From Alloprevotella rava (lineage in GTDB: Bacteria > Bacteroidota > Bacteroidia > Bacteroidales > Bacteroidaceae): 64,000 nt of DNA. A program made the translations under genes and the position numbers. Location: positions 186,001 through 250,000 of the forward strand of contig NZ_JACICA010000001.1 in the NCBI RefSeq assembly GCF_014195585.1. Reading direction: 5' to 3'. The notes under the pieces are model-generated. The model was not told the DNA's origin and did not search any database. It saw only the letters and a program-made list of their open reading frames with translations. Shown piece after piece: positions 42,801 through 50,916 of this stretch (the first letter of the stretch is position 1; every line of letters starts with the position of its first letter).

Positions 42801-42874
42801 CAAGCAGATGCACCAATGAAGGCAGAAAGGATTAGGCCTCCTCGAAACAAGTGCCTCAGAAATGAATTTTCCAT
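39848..42874 (-). CDS. SusC/RagA-family TonB-linked outer-membrane protein
   Basis: A 1008-residue TonB-dependent channel. Signal peptide (about 1-31, SLHAA), CarboxypepD_reg-like domain (about 43-118, SGVVVDAETGEALPGVAVSV), plug (about 125-245, with the SusC signatures VVVGYGVQRR and IIRGKSTINGSTDPLWVIDG), and a 22-stranded barrel ending in ...RRFSLGLNINF with a C-terminal Phe. It imports oligosaccharides or peptides captured by the SusD partner, whose upstream ATG (39812) lies 35 nt after its stop. No glycosidases or sensor genes are adjacent, so the substrate cannot be inferred. Confidence 0.95.
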   Translation of the reverse strand: MENSFLRHLFRGGLILSAFIGASACPLSLHAATVRSIEVTNEKISGVVVDAETGEALPGVAVSVTGRTARAVTDAKGHFSIDATTGVNLRFSFIGYETATMKAVNGMTVQLRIKDNNLNEAVVVGYGVQRRNSMTGSMQTVKGADLTSTTTTPNVGNMLVGKVPGVDVVPGSGQPGSMGSIIIRGKSTINGSTDPLWVIDGVIVGSDPGDINPDDIQSFTILKDAASTAIYGSQGANGVIVVTTKHAAMGNIKIGVTAKTGISVLNNGHVHMMNGQELYDYYSSFSNAAEIAFPRWNNDLRNSNFDWWKEATHIGSTQEYGLTLSGGTEKMRNFFSIATYKENGAVRGYDYTRFNLRYKLEFRPYTWLTIRPSFDGSKTNIEDRQRDVTSMYSMLPWDNPYDEKGKPVKNYSDTWVNSNSTNYLYELQYNWAKSNEYRFNGNIDFDIRLTDWLTFSSVNSYRWFTEKDKSYTDPRTSGAEDIGRVSESSSIGERRYTNQLLRFDKSFGLWGINALLGYEFNDGKFSPSSSSGTGIMKGYSELDVTTTPEAVGGNDYEWAVQSYFLNANAQYDNKYMAQLSLRRDGASNFGANKKYGNFYSISAGWVISQEKWFTPTWVDYMKLRAAYGSVGQRPHTLFPQYSLYNIGSSYNGTPGALLSQIGNPNLTWEKTFTTGIGLDLNILKCLRLTFDYYHKKTNNLLYQVPISGVVGVTSIWNNIGEMTNNGFEFSLGWDIINRDDLYWGFNANFGTNKNEIKKLYSGTSQIILNDNPSTATTLLKPGLSIDTYYLREWAGVDKDNGRPMWYKTDDNGNRVITHNYAEANPVTLNKDANPDFYGGFSSNARWKGFDAQIVFGFSVGGYLYNYSREEYDSDGAYTDRNQMRLKKGWSRWTKPGENATHPLASYNNDTNSNKRSSRYLEDASFLKLRSLNIGYTWKLPQWSIESLRLYFSAENLFTITKYSGVDPELPASNLRDNSGARFASRSMNAGPAVYPSVRRFSLGLNINF

Positions 42875-43128
42875 ACGAGTTAAGATTTAGTGATGAGAAT
42901 TAAGAATGAACATGTGTTTTGCAGTTTCGAGGTGGGTTCTCCTAAGATTAAGAGTGTTACGCTCAAAGCTGTGTATCCACGGTATAATCATTAAATATAA
43001 TGATATTTGCAAAGAAACGGAAAAATAAATGTTTTTGCAACTTTTAAGCAAAAAAGTTAGGAAAGAGAAAAATACTGTTAAGAAAAACGGAGGAGATGCA
43101 GCGAAGGAAGTATTGGAATGTTTACTAA

Positions 43129-43160
43129 TTTGCCTATCTGCCAGAAACTCAGTATCTTTG
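43129..43160 (+). promoter_or_regulatory. Complete Bacteroidetes promoter for the ATPase-DUF4435 pair
   Basis: TTTG at 43129-43132 and TATCTTTG at 43153-43160, 20 nt apart, match the -33/-7 consensus; the ATG follows at 43186. The rest of 42875-43128 is AT-rich upstream DNA of the divergent susC gene without a recognisable gene. Confidence 0.65.
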
Positions 43161-43185
43161 CTGCAACTGATAAATATGTTGAGTT

Positions 43186-44016
43186 ATGAAATATGCTAAC
43201 TATATTCGTCGCATAGATATTCCGAGTCTTTGGTCTGGGCACAAACACATTCTTTGGGAACTAAACCCCGATGTTAATATCTTAAGTGGACGCAACGGAG
43301 AAGGGAAGAGTACAATTCTGAATCGTTTGATTCAGCACCTGCGCGAACTTCCTGTTTCTGGCGAACTCTCTCCGGCTGATACCTCGACGGGATTGACAAT
43401 GGAGTTTGCACCTTCTGATGCAACGGGTATTCGTTATGATATTATCAGGAGTTTCGACCGTCAGTTGGTTAAAAGCGACCATCTGGAGCAACTCACGGAT
43501 GTTCATGTGGCAACAGAACTCGACTGGCAGCTCTATTTGCTTCAGCGGCGCTACCTCGACTATCAAGTGAATGTGGGAAACCGCATGATTGAACTTCTCA
43601 CCAGTGGCGACCCCGAAGCGCGGCAGAAAGCTACGGATGCAGCAAGTATCAAAACGCGCTTTCTCGACATCGTTGATGATCTCTTCTCTGAAACGGGGAA
43701 GAAAATAGACCGAAAAAGCAACGAACTTCAGTTCTCCCAGTATGGAGAGGTGCTGCAACCTTATGTTCTTTCAAGCGGTGAGAAACAAGTTCTTGTTATT
43801 CTTCTGACGGCTTTGACAGAGGATCAGCAGCCTTACGTTCTTTTCATGGATGAGCCAGAAGCCAGTTTGCACTTTGAATGGCAGAAACGACTCGTTGGGC
43901 TTATTCGCGAACTCAACCCCAATGCGCAAATCGTTCTCACTACTCATTCTCCCGCTGTCATTATGGATGGTTGGCAAGATGCCGTGACAGAGGTCAGTGA
44001 TATTACGCTTGACTAA
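43186..44016 (+). CDS. ABC-type AAA ATPase (partner of DUF4435 protein)
   Basis: A compact 276-residue ATPase of the ABC/SMC-like (AAA_15/AAA_21) class, all of it nucleotide-binding domain. Walker A is ILSGRNGEGKSTILN (33-47), the ABC signature region LSSGEKQVLVILL (about 195-207), Walker B YVLFMDEPEASLH (about 217-229) and the switch His TTHSPAVI (about 252). The middle (about 75-190) is helical and includes RRYLDYQVNVGNRMIELL. No membrane segment is present. It stops 12 nt before a DUF4435 gene, with its own promoter upstream. Such ATPase plus TOPRIM pairs act in phage defence (PARIS, OLD-like, Gabija-like); function here is inferred. Confidence 0.88.
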   Translation: MKYANYIRRIDIPSLWSGHKHILWELNPDVNILSGRNGEGKSTILNRLIQHLRELPVSGELSPADTSTGLTMEFAPSDATGIRYDIIRSFDRQLVKSDHLEQLTDVHVATELDWQLYLLQRRYLDYQVNVGNRMIELLTSGDPEARQKATDAASIKTRFLDIVDDLFSETGKKIDRKSNELQFSQYGEVLQPYVLSSGEKQVLVILLTALTEDQQPYVLFMDEPEASLHFEWQKRLVGLIRELNPNAQIVLTTHSPAVIMDGWQDAVTEVSDITLD

Positions 44017-44028
44017 TTCTCTCTTACT

Positions 44029-45045
44029 ATGGCTCGGAGATTATCCCAAAATTTGAATTCAGCTTATATAGAAGCGATGAATCGCTTGCAGTCGAAGCAA
44101 GAAAGGAAGAAGATTGTTGTTTATGTGGAAAGCTATGACGATGTCTTCTTTTGGAGTACGCTGCTGCGCCCTTTGGAAACGGAGCGTTACTATTTTGAAG
44201 TGATGCTCCCTTCGCGCACTAAGCTGAGCAAGGGTAAGAAGGAAGTTCTCGCCAATGAGTTGGGACCACAATTAGGTGCATATATGATTGCTTGCGTGGA
44301 TGCAGATTATGACTATCTCATGCAGGGAACTACGCTCGTGTCGAAGGAGGTTTGCGAAAATCCTTATGTGTTCCATACCTATGTATATGCCATTGAGAAT
44401 TTTCAGTGCTATGCTCCCGCGCTCCATAATGTCTGCGTCATGGCAACGCTCAACGATCGGCGACTCTTCGACTTCGAAACATTCCTACAACTCTACTCCG
44501 AAATCATCTGGCCGCTCTTTGCTTGGAACATCTGGTGTTATCGCTATGGCGGTTATAAAGAATTTTCGATGCTCGACTTTTATCATATCATCGAAATTTA
44601 TCAACTCGACTATTATCATCCCGAGCGTACGTTGGAAACTCTGCGCCACCGCGTCAATCAGAAGATTGCACGTTTGCAAAAACGCTTCCCCGAAGGGCGG
44701 CAGACTTACAAACCGCTCTGTGCCGAGCTTTTGCGGTTGGGAATGACCCCACAAACCACCTATCTCTATATGCGCGGCCACGATCTCTTCAAGGGGCTGG
44801 TGGCTCCCATGCTTAATGGCGTGTGCGAAGTGTTGCGGCGCGAGAAAGAAAATGAGATACGCCGCCTTGCAGTGCATAACGTTCAAGCACAGAACGAACT
44901 TGCTTCCTATCAGCACAGCATTGGTCTTGTGGAAGAAATGCTCCGCAAACACACAACCTATACAGATTGTCCAGAGTATCAGCGCGTGCAGGAGGATATA
45001 AAGGGACTTTTGAATCAGTTCGAGCATACTGAAAAATCTGAATAA
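44029..45045 (+). CDS. DUF4435 (TOPRIM-like) protein
   Basis: A 338-residue protein. Its DUF4435 core begins with KKIVVYVESYDDVFFW (about 28-42; Glu34 is the likely TOPRIM acid), continues with YMIACVDADYDY (Asp91-x-Asp93) and TYVYAIENFQCY (Glu123), the order of acids in TOPRIM/OLD-type nucleases. The C-terminal part is helical and ends with a coiled-coil-like segment. DUF4435 is the domain of AriB, the effector of the PARIS phage-defence system, whose partner AriA is an ABC ATPase, as in the gene upstream. The pair here is smaller than classical PARIS, so orthology is not claimed. Cytoplasmic. Confidence 0.85.
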   Translation: MARRLSQNLNSAYIEAMNRLQSKQERKKIVVYVESYDDVFFWSTLLRPLETERYYFEVMLPSRTKLSKGKKEVLANELGPQLGAYMIACVDADYDYLMQGTTLVSKEVCENPYVFHTYVYAIENFQCYAPALHNVCVMATLNDRRLFDFETFLQLYSEIIWPLFAWNIWCYRYGGYKEFSMLDFYHIIEIYQLDYYHPERTLETLRHRVNQKIARLQKRFPEGRQTYKPLCAELLRLGMTPQTTYLYMRGHDLFKGLVAPMLNGVCEVLRREKENEIRRLAVHNVQAQNELASYQHSIGLVEEMLRKHTTYTDCPEYQRVQEDIKGLLNQFEHTEKSE

Positions 45046-45112
45046 GTGCTGGAATTTCATCCCTCTTTGTTTCTTATTTTTATATCTTATATTTTCACAA
45101 AAACTTTTTTAC

Positions 45113-47764
45113 ATGAATTTTAACCGACTATCTCGAATTGTCCGCCAGGCCTGTTGTGCCTTTTGTGGGAGTTCGTCTTTTGTCCTTTTTCTTTTAGCTT
45201 TTCTTTTGTCGGGCTTAAACGTCCAGGCGCGGGAGGTATCTCCAGACGAAGCGCTTTCTGTTGCCCGCCGATATGTCCGCGTCAATAAGCAAACGCAGCG
45301 TGAGTTGCGGATGCGAGCAAAGGCTTCATTGCAGCCCACTCCTTATTATATATATAATGATGCAGGCGGAAACGGTTTCGTTATTGTTGCCGGAAACGAC
45401 GCGATGGGAGAGGTGCTGGCTTATAGTGCTTCGGGCGTGATGGATACCGCACGTCTGAATCCAGAAGTTTGTTTCTTGCTTCAGAGTTATAGAGAGGTTT
45501 ACAACCAGCTGAAAAGTAATACCCAACTCACTACTCAGGCTCCTCACGCCCCGAAACCTGCCGATGCCGTTCCCCCGCTTATCAAATCTCGCTGGGGACA
45601 GGGCGAACCTTACAATAAGCTCACCCACTACTATACGGGATGTGTGGCCACGGCGATGGCTCAAATCATGTACCACCATAAGTGGCCTTTGCGCGGTCAG
45701 GGAAGTAATAGTTACACCGTTACTTATGACGGTCAAACGCGCTCAGCTGATTTTTCGCAGTCGCAGTATGCTTGGGAGCAGATGAGTCCCACTTACACCT
45801 ATGGTTCTTACACGACGCAGCAGGAAGATGCCGTGGCAAAATTGATGAGCGATGTTGGTATCTCCGTCTATATGCAGTACACGCCAAATAGTAGCGGCGC
45901 GCAAAATTTTGCTGCTGCGCAGGCTCTTCGCTCTTATTTCGATTACGATGCTGCCATTGTTACCAAGGAGAATGAGGGAAACGCTCATTTCTTAGAAGTC
46001 ATCCAGGACGAACTTCGCAAAGGTTATCCGCTCTACATTTCGGGCAGTCAGCGAAGCGGGGCAGGCGGTCATGCCTGGGTGGCTGATGGCTTCGATCGTG
46101 AAGGCTTGATTCACATGAATTTTGGCTGGGACGGACAGGCTGATGGCTATTATTCGTTGGCAGCACTCAATCTCTCTTCCTCTGGAACAGAGTTTGGCGG
46201 GCGTCCGTTGAGTTTTAATAAGCAGCTCCTCGTTATTTTGGCACGCCCCAATAAGCCGGACGTTCCAAAGATTGAAGAAAGTTTGCGAGAAGATGCACCC
46301 AATCTGGCTTTCAATATAGGTGGCGAGATGCACTTCCTCGGTGCTGCACCCCAAAAAGCCACTTCTGATGTGAAGATAGTTTATAGTTCTTTTATCAACC
46401 AAAGTTCCCTTCCGTTTATTGGCGATATAGGAATCGGCATCTATGGAGAGGACGGCTCATTGGTGCGTGCTTGCCCCTCCTCTCATCATTCCACGGGTGG
46501 CTACACGGCATTTCGCTTCCAACAAGATGAGGGAAAGATGCCGCCCTCGGGACTTATCGTTGACGAAGTTACTTTTACCACTGATTTGTCCGGGCTTCCC
46601 AACGGCGTTTATACACTCCTACCCATCGCTGCAGCACGCAAAGGTACAGATGAATGGGGCGCATGGATGAAATTCAAGAAAGCACCGCGTTTTGTCTTAG
46701 AGGTGCAGGATGATAACATTTCTTTCCGTGAAAAGGCCTCCACAGAAGCCGCTTTCCAGCTCATGACTGAGCCGGAATTTAAGACCACTTTGCGACCAGG
46801 CGAACCCAACGCTGTGCGCCTTGCCATCAGAAAACTCAATGCGCTACCTTTCGACGGACAGGTGAAACTCGAACTGCTCAACGATAGCGATATGCCTGTT
46901 GCCGAAGTATTAACGGAAAAAACTGTCGACTTTGAGATGTTCGCCACCACCTTTGTGAAATTTCCGCTGCGCCTACCTGCCGATGTTGCTCCAGGTCGCT
47001 ACCGCCTGCGTCTGACAATCATCAAGGAGCACACGCTGGAGACCTGTCCCGTGCAAAACATCAACCGCCAGCAAGCCTCCTTTGTGGAGGTTGTCGGTAA
47101 GGATGTTTCTTCCGATATCTTTGCAAAGGCCAATGGATTCGCCCAGGACGATTACGGCTCAAGTATGCCGAGCGAAGAAATTGATGTGAGCTATACGCGA
47201 CTCTTCAAATTGGGCTGCATCGCTTATCTCAACAAGGATAAGGAGTATGAAGGAAAACTCACGCTCCACCTCGTGGATACTGAAACGGAACGACACTTCC
47301 CGTTGGCTTCCAGCACTCAAACCGTCCATCTCGCAGGGGAAGATTCCATCGCCACTATTCTGAGCGGATGGCTCAAGGCGAAGGATTTGAAGATCATTAA
47401 CCACCGCAATTATCGCTTGGCACTGATGGGAGAAATCAATGGGGAGGAAAAAGATCTCTGGCCTCTGTCCATCGACCCTTACTATGTGTCCATTGTTAAT
47501 GGCCCTTACAATTCTTATCCGGATGACATATTGACGGGACTGACCGATGCGTCGACCCATAGCTCCATGCGCTCCGGAAACGGACTGTTGGAAGTGGAGC
47601 AAGAAGGGCTTCAAAGCGTTGAGATCTATGCACTCAATGGTGCGTTGCTCCTGCGTGCTTCTTCCTCCAACCAACCTCGCCTCGTGCTCGCCTTACCTCA
47701 AACTCCCTGTGTGGTAAGAGTTGTAACGTTGCACGGTAGCTATTCAAAAGTTGTGTTACAATAA
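45113..47764 (+). CDS. Secreted C10-family (streptopain-like) cysteine protease
   Basis: An 883-residue protein. Signal sequence about 14-39 (LLSGLNVQA); Spi/propeptide-like domain about 40-140 (SPDEALSVARRYV, FVIVAGNDAMGEVLAYSASG); C10 peptidase domain about 150-375 with catalytic Cys177 in YYTGCVATAMAQIMYHH and His320 in GAGGHAWVADGFD, and the NFGWDGQADGYY strand. About 500 further residues form beta-rich modules. The last ~60 residues (VEIYALNGALLLRA ... VVTLHGSYSKVVLQ) look like a type IX secretion C-terminal domain. Related proteases (interpain A, PrtT, SpeB) degrade host proteins. It follows the DUF4435 gene by 67 nt and ends at a strong terminator. Confidence 0.92.
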   Translation: MNFNRLSRIVRQACCAFCGSSSFVLFLLAFLLSGLNVQAREVSPDEALSVARRYVRVNKQTQRELRMRAKASLQPTPYYIYNDAGGNGFVIVAGNDAMGEVLAYSASGVMDTARLNPEVCFLLQSYREVYNQLKSNTQLTTQAPHAPKPADAVPPLIKSRWGQGEPYNKLTHYYTGCVATAMAQIMYHHKWPLRGQGSNSYTVTYDGQTRSADFSQSQYAWEQMSPTYTYGSYTTQQEDAVAKLMSDVGISVYMQYTPNSSGAQNFAAAQALRSYFDYDAAIVTKENEGNAHFLEVIQDELRKGYPLYISGSQRSGAGGHAWVADGFDREGLIHMNFGWDGQADGYYSLAALNLSSSGTEFGGRPLSFNKQLLVILARPNKPDVPKIEESLREDAPNLAFNIGGEMHFLGAAPQKATSDVKIVYSSFINQSSLPFIGDIGIGIYGEDGSLVRACPSSHHSTGGYTAFRFQQDEGKMPPSGLIVDEVTFTTDLSGLPNGVYTLLPIAAARKGTDEWGAWMKFKKAPRFVLEVQDDNISFREKASTEAAFQLMTEPEFKTTLRPGEPNAVRLAIRKLNALPFDGQVKLELLNDSDMPVAEVLTEKTVDFEMFATTFVKFPLRLPADVAPGRYRLRLTIIKEHTLETCPVQNINRQQASFVEVVGKDVSSDIFAKANGFAQDDYGSSMPSEEIDVSYTRLFKLGCIAYLNKDKEYEGKLTLHLVDTETERHFPLASSTQTVHLAGEDSIATILSGWLKAKDLKIINHRNYRLALMGEINGEEKDLWPLSIDPYYVSIVNGPYNSYPDDILTGLTDASTHSSMRSGNGLLEVEQEGLQSVEIYALNGALLLRASSSNQPRLVLALPQTPCVVRVVTLHGSYSKVVLQ

Positions 47765-47793
47765 CATTTCTTTTCCTTTATCTGACACACTCT

Positions 47794-47843
47794 CTGCCTC
47801 ATAATGCCGCATCTTTTGCGCCGTTATGAGGCAGTTCTTTTTG
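47794..47843 (+). terminator. Intrinsic terminator of the C10 protease gene
   Basis: CTGCCTCATAA (47794-47804) pairs with TTATGAGGCAG (47824-47834), followed by TTCTTTTTG. Confidence 0.85.
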
Positions 47844-48050
47844 CGTTTGGCTCTGTCTGTAATTATTGTATATGAAAGAGCTTTTGTTCTCTGCCTGAAT
47901 GTGTCATATTTCTCAATTTAATTCTGCCTGCTATTGATTTAAGAACCAATGTTTTGTAAAAATATCTCTTTTTCTATGGCCTCGAGAATCGGTTGAAATC
48001 CAATTTAAAATAAACTGGCGCAAGGGAGAGCCTCACTTGTCCAATGCCTT

Positions 48051-48143
48051 GAATAAGGCTGTCGGTTGATGCAATAAAGAAATTTTCAAACGCAATAAGG
48101 AAGTCAGCTGACAGCCTTATTGTGTTGGTGGATAGAATAAGGA
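48051..48143. repeat. AATAAGG/CAGCTG palindromic repeat cluster, copy 5
   Basis: GAATAAGGCTGTCGGTTGAT, CAATAAAG, then AATAAGGAAGTCAGCTGAC with AGCCTTATT, then GAATAAGG. It lies in the 690-bp gap between the C10 protease and a MATE gene. Beyond this repeat, the terminator and the promoter I see no gene in that gap. Confidence 0.7.
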
Positions 48144-48433
48144 AAAAAGTGGCTCTGAAGCACTTGTTCACGGCTGAAATTGTAAAAAAATGAGCTGTTT
48201 CCCTTCCTTTCTCTCTCAAATCAGGTGGATTTTCCTCCGTGTTTCTCCTTTTTTTCGATTTTCTTCATCGTAGTTTCAGGAAAATCTCTTCCGTTCCATT
48301 TCTATGTTGAGAAAAATGTTTGTCAATAAATCGGACGGTTAATTTGGTATAGTCAAAAGAGCGGACGCCCTTTTTCTCTTTCACAAAGTCTTGGAGAGCC
48401 TTCTCACTTCGTCAGTCTCTCCTGGAAAAATTG

Positions 48434-48441
48434 TAATTTTG
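48434..48441 (+). promoter_or_regulatory. -7 promoter box TAATTTTG, near-leaderless MATE transcript
   Basis: TAATTTTG ends 9 nt before ATG 48451 and lies inside the frame that extends back to TTG 48391, so translation must begin at 48451. Confidence 0.55.
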
Positions 48442-48450
48442 CACCCGCTT

Positions 48451-49890
48451 ATGACTGGGATAGCTACAACAAAAACCGACCGACTGCTGGAAGGAATCCG
48501 CGCAGGGCGGGAGATGACGCGCTGGCAACAACTGGAGTTGCTTGTGCGTCTCAGTCTGCCTGCTATGTTGGCGCAGATAGCCACCATCGTGATGAATTAT
48601 ATTGATGCCTCGATGGTGGGCCACCTGGGAGCCAACGCCAGTGCCAGTATCGGACTCGTTAGCACCAGTGTTTGGCTCTTTGCGGGACTTTGTAACGCTG
48701 TCAGTATGGGCTTCTCCGTTCAGGTGGCCCATCTCATTGGTGCCAACGATGAAGAAGGCGCGCGCAATGTGCTGCGCCAAGCCTTGGTGGCTACGTTTGT
48801 CTTTAGCGTTATCGAGGGCTTGCTGGGCATTCTTGTTAGTCCTTATTTGCCTATGTGGCTCGGTGGTGGAGATGCCATACGCGGCGATAGTGCCACCTAT
48901 TTTGCTATCTTCAGTCTCGTTATTCCGATACTTCAGCTCGATATCTTAGCTTCGGCCATGTTGCGGTGTAGCGGTAATGTGAAGTTTCCAAGTATCCTCA
49001 ACGCCGTGATGTGCGTGTTCGATATAATTTTCAATTTCTTTTTCATCTATCCCACGCGTACCGTCTCCCTTCTGGGCTTCGATTTCTCCATGCCAGGCAT
49101 GGGGCTGGGCGTTCCGGGGGCGGCGTTAGGCACGGCAGCGGCCGAAATTCTAACGGCAATCATCATGGTCTACTATATGCTGGCGCGCTCGCGGCAGTTG
49201 AGCATTTGGAACAAAGGCTTTGGCGAGTTGCGACGCTTCATCCCCACGAGCCGCGTGCTCTCCCGCGCTTGGAAGATAGGGGTGCCCATGGCTGTGCAGC
49301 ATGTGGCCATGTGTTCCGCCCAAATTCTGACCACTGTGATAGTAGCTCCTTTGGGCGTTTTTGCCATCTCGGCCAATAGCTTTGGCGTGACAGCCGAAAG
49401 CCTATGCTACATGCCGGGTTATGGTATCTCTGATGCAGCCACAACCCTTGTGGGACAGAGTATCGGAGCTGCGCGGAAAACTTTAGCCCGCCGCTTTGCG
49501 TTTATTGCCGTGGCTTTTGGCATTAGCATCATGACGCTGATGGGTATCCTTATGTATGTGTATGCCCCGCTGATGATGGCGGTCTTCACACCGGTTCAGG
49601 AAATCATCGACCTCGGTGTTGCCGCTCTGCGCATTGAAGCTTTCGCCGAACCCATGTTTGCGGCTTCCATCGTGGCCTATGGCTGCTGCGTGGGAGCTGG
49701 CGATACACTCATTCCGGCCTTTATGAACTTGGCTTCGATGTGGGGTGTGCGCCTCACGCTCGCTTTCACACTGACATCGGTCTTTGATATGGGACTCACT
49801 GGCGTATGGACAGCCATGGCCATCGAGCTGACATTCCGCGGCATCATCTTCCTCCTCCGACTTTGGAAGAGCAAAACGTTCAGAGAGTAG
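48451..49890 (+). CDS. MATE-family efflux transporter
   Basis: A 479-residue polytopic protein with about 12 membrane segments. Typical MATE sequence includes LSLPAMLAQIATIVMNYIDA, VGHLGANASASIGL in the first half and TTLVGQSIGAARKTLARRFA in the second half. It exports organic cations or drugs in exchange for sodium or protons. It is a different subgroup from the other MATE protein at 6569 (little local similarity). The start at 48451 rather than TTG 48391 follows from the promoter position. Confidence 0.93.
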   Translation: MTGIATTKTDRLLEGIRAGREMTRWQQLELLVRLSLPAMLAQIATIVMNYIDASMVGHLGANASASIGLVSTSVWLFAGLCNAVSMGFSVQVAHLIGANDEEGARNVLRQALVATFVFSVIEGLLGILVSPYLPMWLGGGDAIRGDSATYFAIFSLVIPILQLDILASAMLRCSGNVKFPSILNAVMCVFDIIFNFFFIYPTRTVSLLGFDFSMPGMGLGVPGAALGTAAAEILTAIIMVYYMLARSRQLSIWNKGFGELRRFIPTSRVLSRAWKIGVPMAVQHVAMCSAQILTTVIVAPLGVFAISANSFGVTAESLCYMPGYGISDAATTLVGQSIGAARKTLARRFAFIAVAFGISIMTLMGILMYVYAPLMMAVFTPVQEIIDLGVAALRIEAFAEPMFAASIVAYGCCVGAGDTLIPAFMNLASMWGVRLTLAFTLTSVFDMGLTGVWTAMAIELTFRGIIFLLRLWKSKTFRE

Positions 49891-50008
49891 GGGAAGAGTG
49901 AGATTTTCTCCCTTGTGTCCCCCAACTTGTTTTGCTGTTCCGTTCCGACCACAGTGGTTGAGAGTAGGGCGCTTAACCCTGTTGCTTGTGGTTTCTATAT
50001 GGAATGGT

Positions 50009-50016
50009 TATATTTG
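50009..50016 (+). promoter_or_regulatory. -7 promoter box TATATTTG for the sulfate-activation cluster
   Basis: TATATTTG lies 21 nt before the cysQ ATG at 50038 and would start the cysQ-permease-cysC-cysD transcript. Confidence 0.55.
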
Positions 50017-50037
50017 CCGTAATAAATTAGAAGTTGT

Positions 50038-50847
50038 ATGTACAATCCTACAGAATTCCTGCGTGCTGCAATTCCAGCAGCTGTTGAAGCAGGAAAAGCT
50101 ATTATGGAGATTTACGCCCGTCCTACAGAGGATTGGGAAGTGGAAAGAAAAAACGACAATTCACCTTTGACGCTGGCCGATCGCAAGGCTAATGCTGTTA
50201 TCGTGGAACACTTGCGGCCAACAGGACTTCCCATTCTGAGTGAAGAGGGTGCACACGCACCCTATGATAGTCGTAAGGATTGGACAGAACTCTTTGTCGT
50301 AGATCCGCTCGACGGTACGAAAGAATTCATCAAACGCAATGGGGAGTTCACTGTCAATATTGCCTACGTCGTGGAAGGAAAACCAGTGGGCGGCGTGATT
50401 TATGTACCCACCACTCACACTCTCTACTTCGGCATGAAAGGCTTTGGAGCGTTCAAAGTAGGGGATATCACAGTGGCTAAGAATGATGAAGTGCAACTTA
50501 TCCGCTCTGCCGTACATCTTCCCATGGAAACGCAGCGCCACAACTTTGTGGTGGTGGCTTCGCGCTCCCATCTCTCGGCTGAAACGCAGGCTTTCATCGA
50601 TGCTTTGCGAAAGGAACATGACGAGGTGAAAATCTTGTCGGCAGGTTCGTCCCTCAAACTCTGTCGCGTGGCGGAGGGGAGTGCCGACATCTACCCCCGA
50701 TTGGCGCCCACCATGGAGTGGGATACCGCTGCAGGCGATGCCATTGTGCGGGCAGCAGGAATGCGCGTTTATGATGCCGCAAGTGGTGAACCGTTGGTTT
50801 ATAACAAAGAGGATTTACACAATCCTCATTTCATAGTAAGTAAATAA
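50038..50847 (+). CDS. cysQ: 3'(2'),5'-bisphosphate nucleotidase CysQ
   Basis: A 269-residue inositol-monophosphatase-fold enzyme that removes the 3'-phosphate of PAP, the by-product of PAPS use. The metal/phosphate motifs are LSEEG (68-72), FVVDPLDGTKEFI (87-99) and MEWDTAAGDAIVRAAG (about 221-236). First gene of the cluster with the permease (69 nt on), cysC and cysD. Its presence means that PAPS is consumed to PAP in this cell, by a reductase or by sulfotransferases. Confidence 0.94.
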   Translation: MYNPTEFLRAAIPAAVEAGKAIMEIYARPTEDWEVERKNDNSPLTLADRKANAVIVEHLRPTGLPILSEEGAHAPYDSRKDWTELFVVDPLDGTKEFIKRNGEFTVNIAYVVEGKPVGGVIYVPTTHTLYFGMKGFGAFKVGDITVAKNDEVQLIRSAVHLPMETQRHNFVVVASRSHLSAETQAFIDALRKEHDEVKILSAGSSLKLCRVAEGSADIYPRLAPTMEWDTAAGDAIVRAAGMRVYDAASGEPLVYNKEDLHNPHFIVSK

Positions 50848-50916
50848 AAGTCGTTGCCCCTCAAAGCTTTTGTTCTCCACGTGTGGACAGAAATAGGGGG
50901 GGCATGAATTGAAGAT

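Noticed and set aside
48391-48450. TTG start for the second MATE protein
   Set aside because: A -7 promoter box lies inside this stretch just before ATG 48451, so it is not translated from the main transcript.
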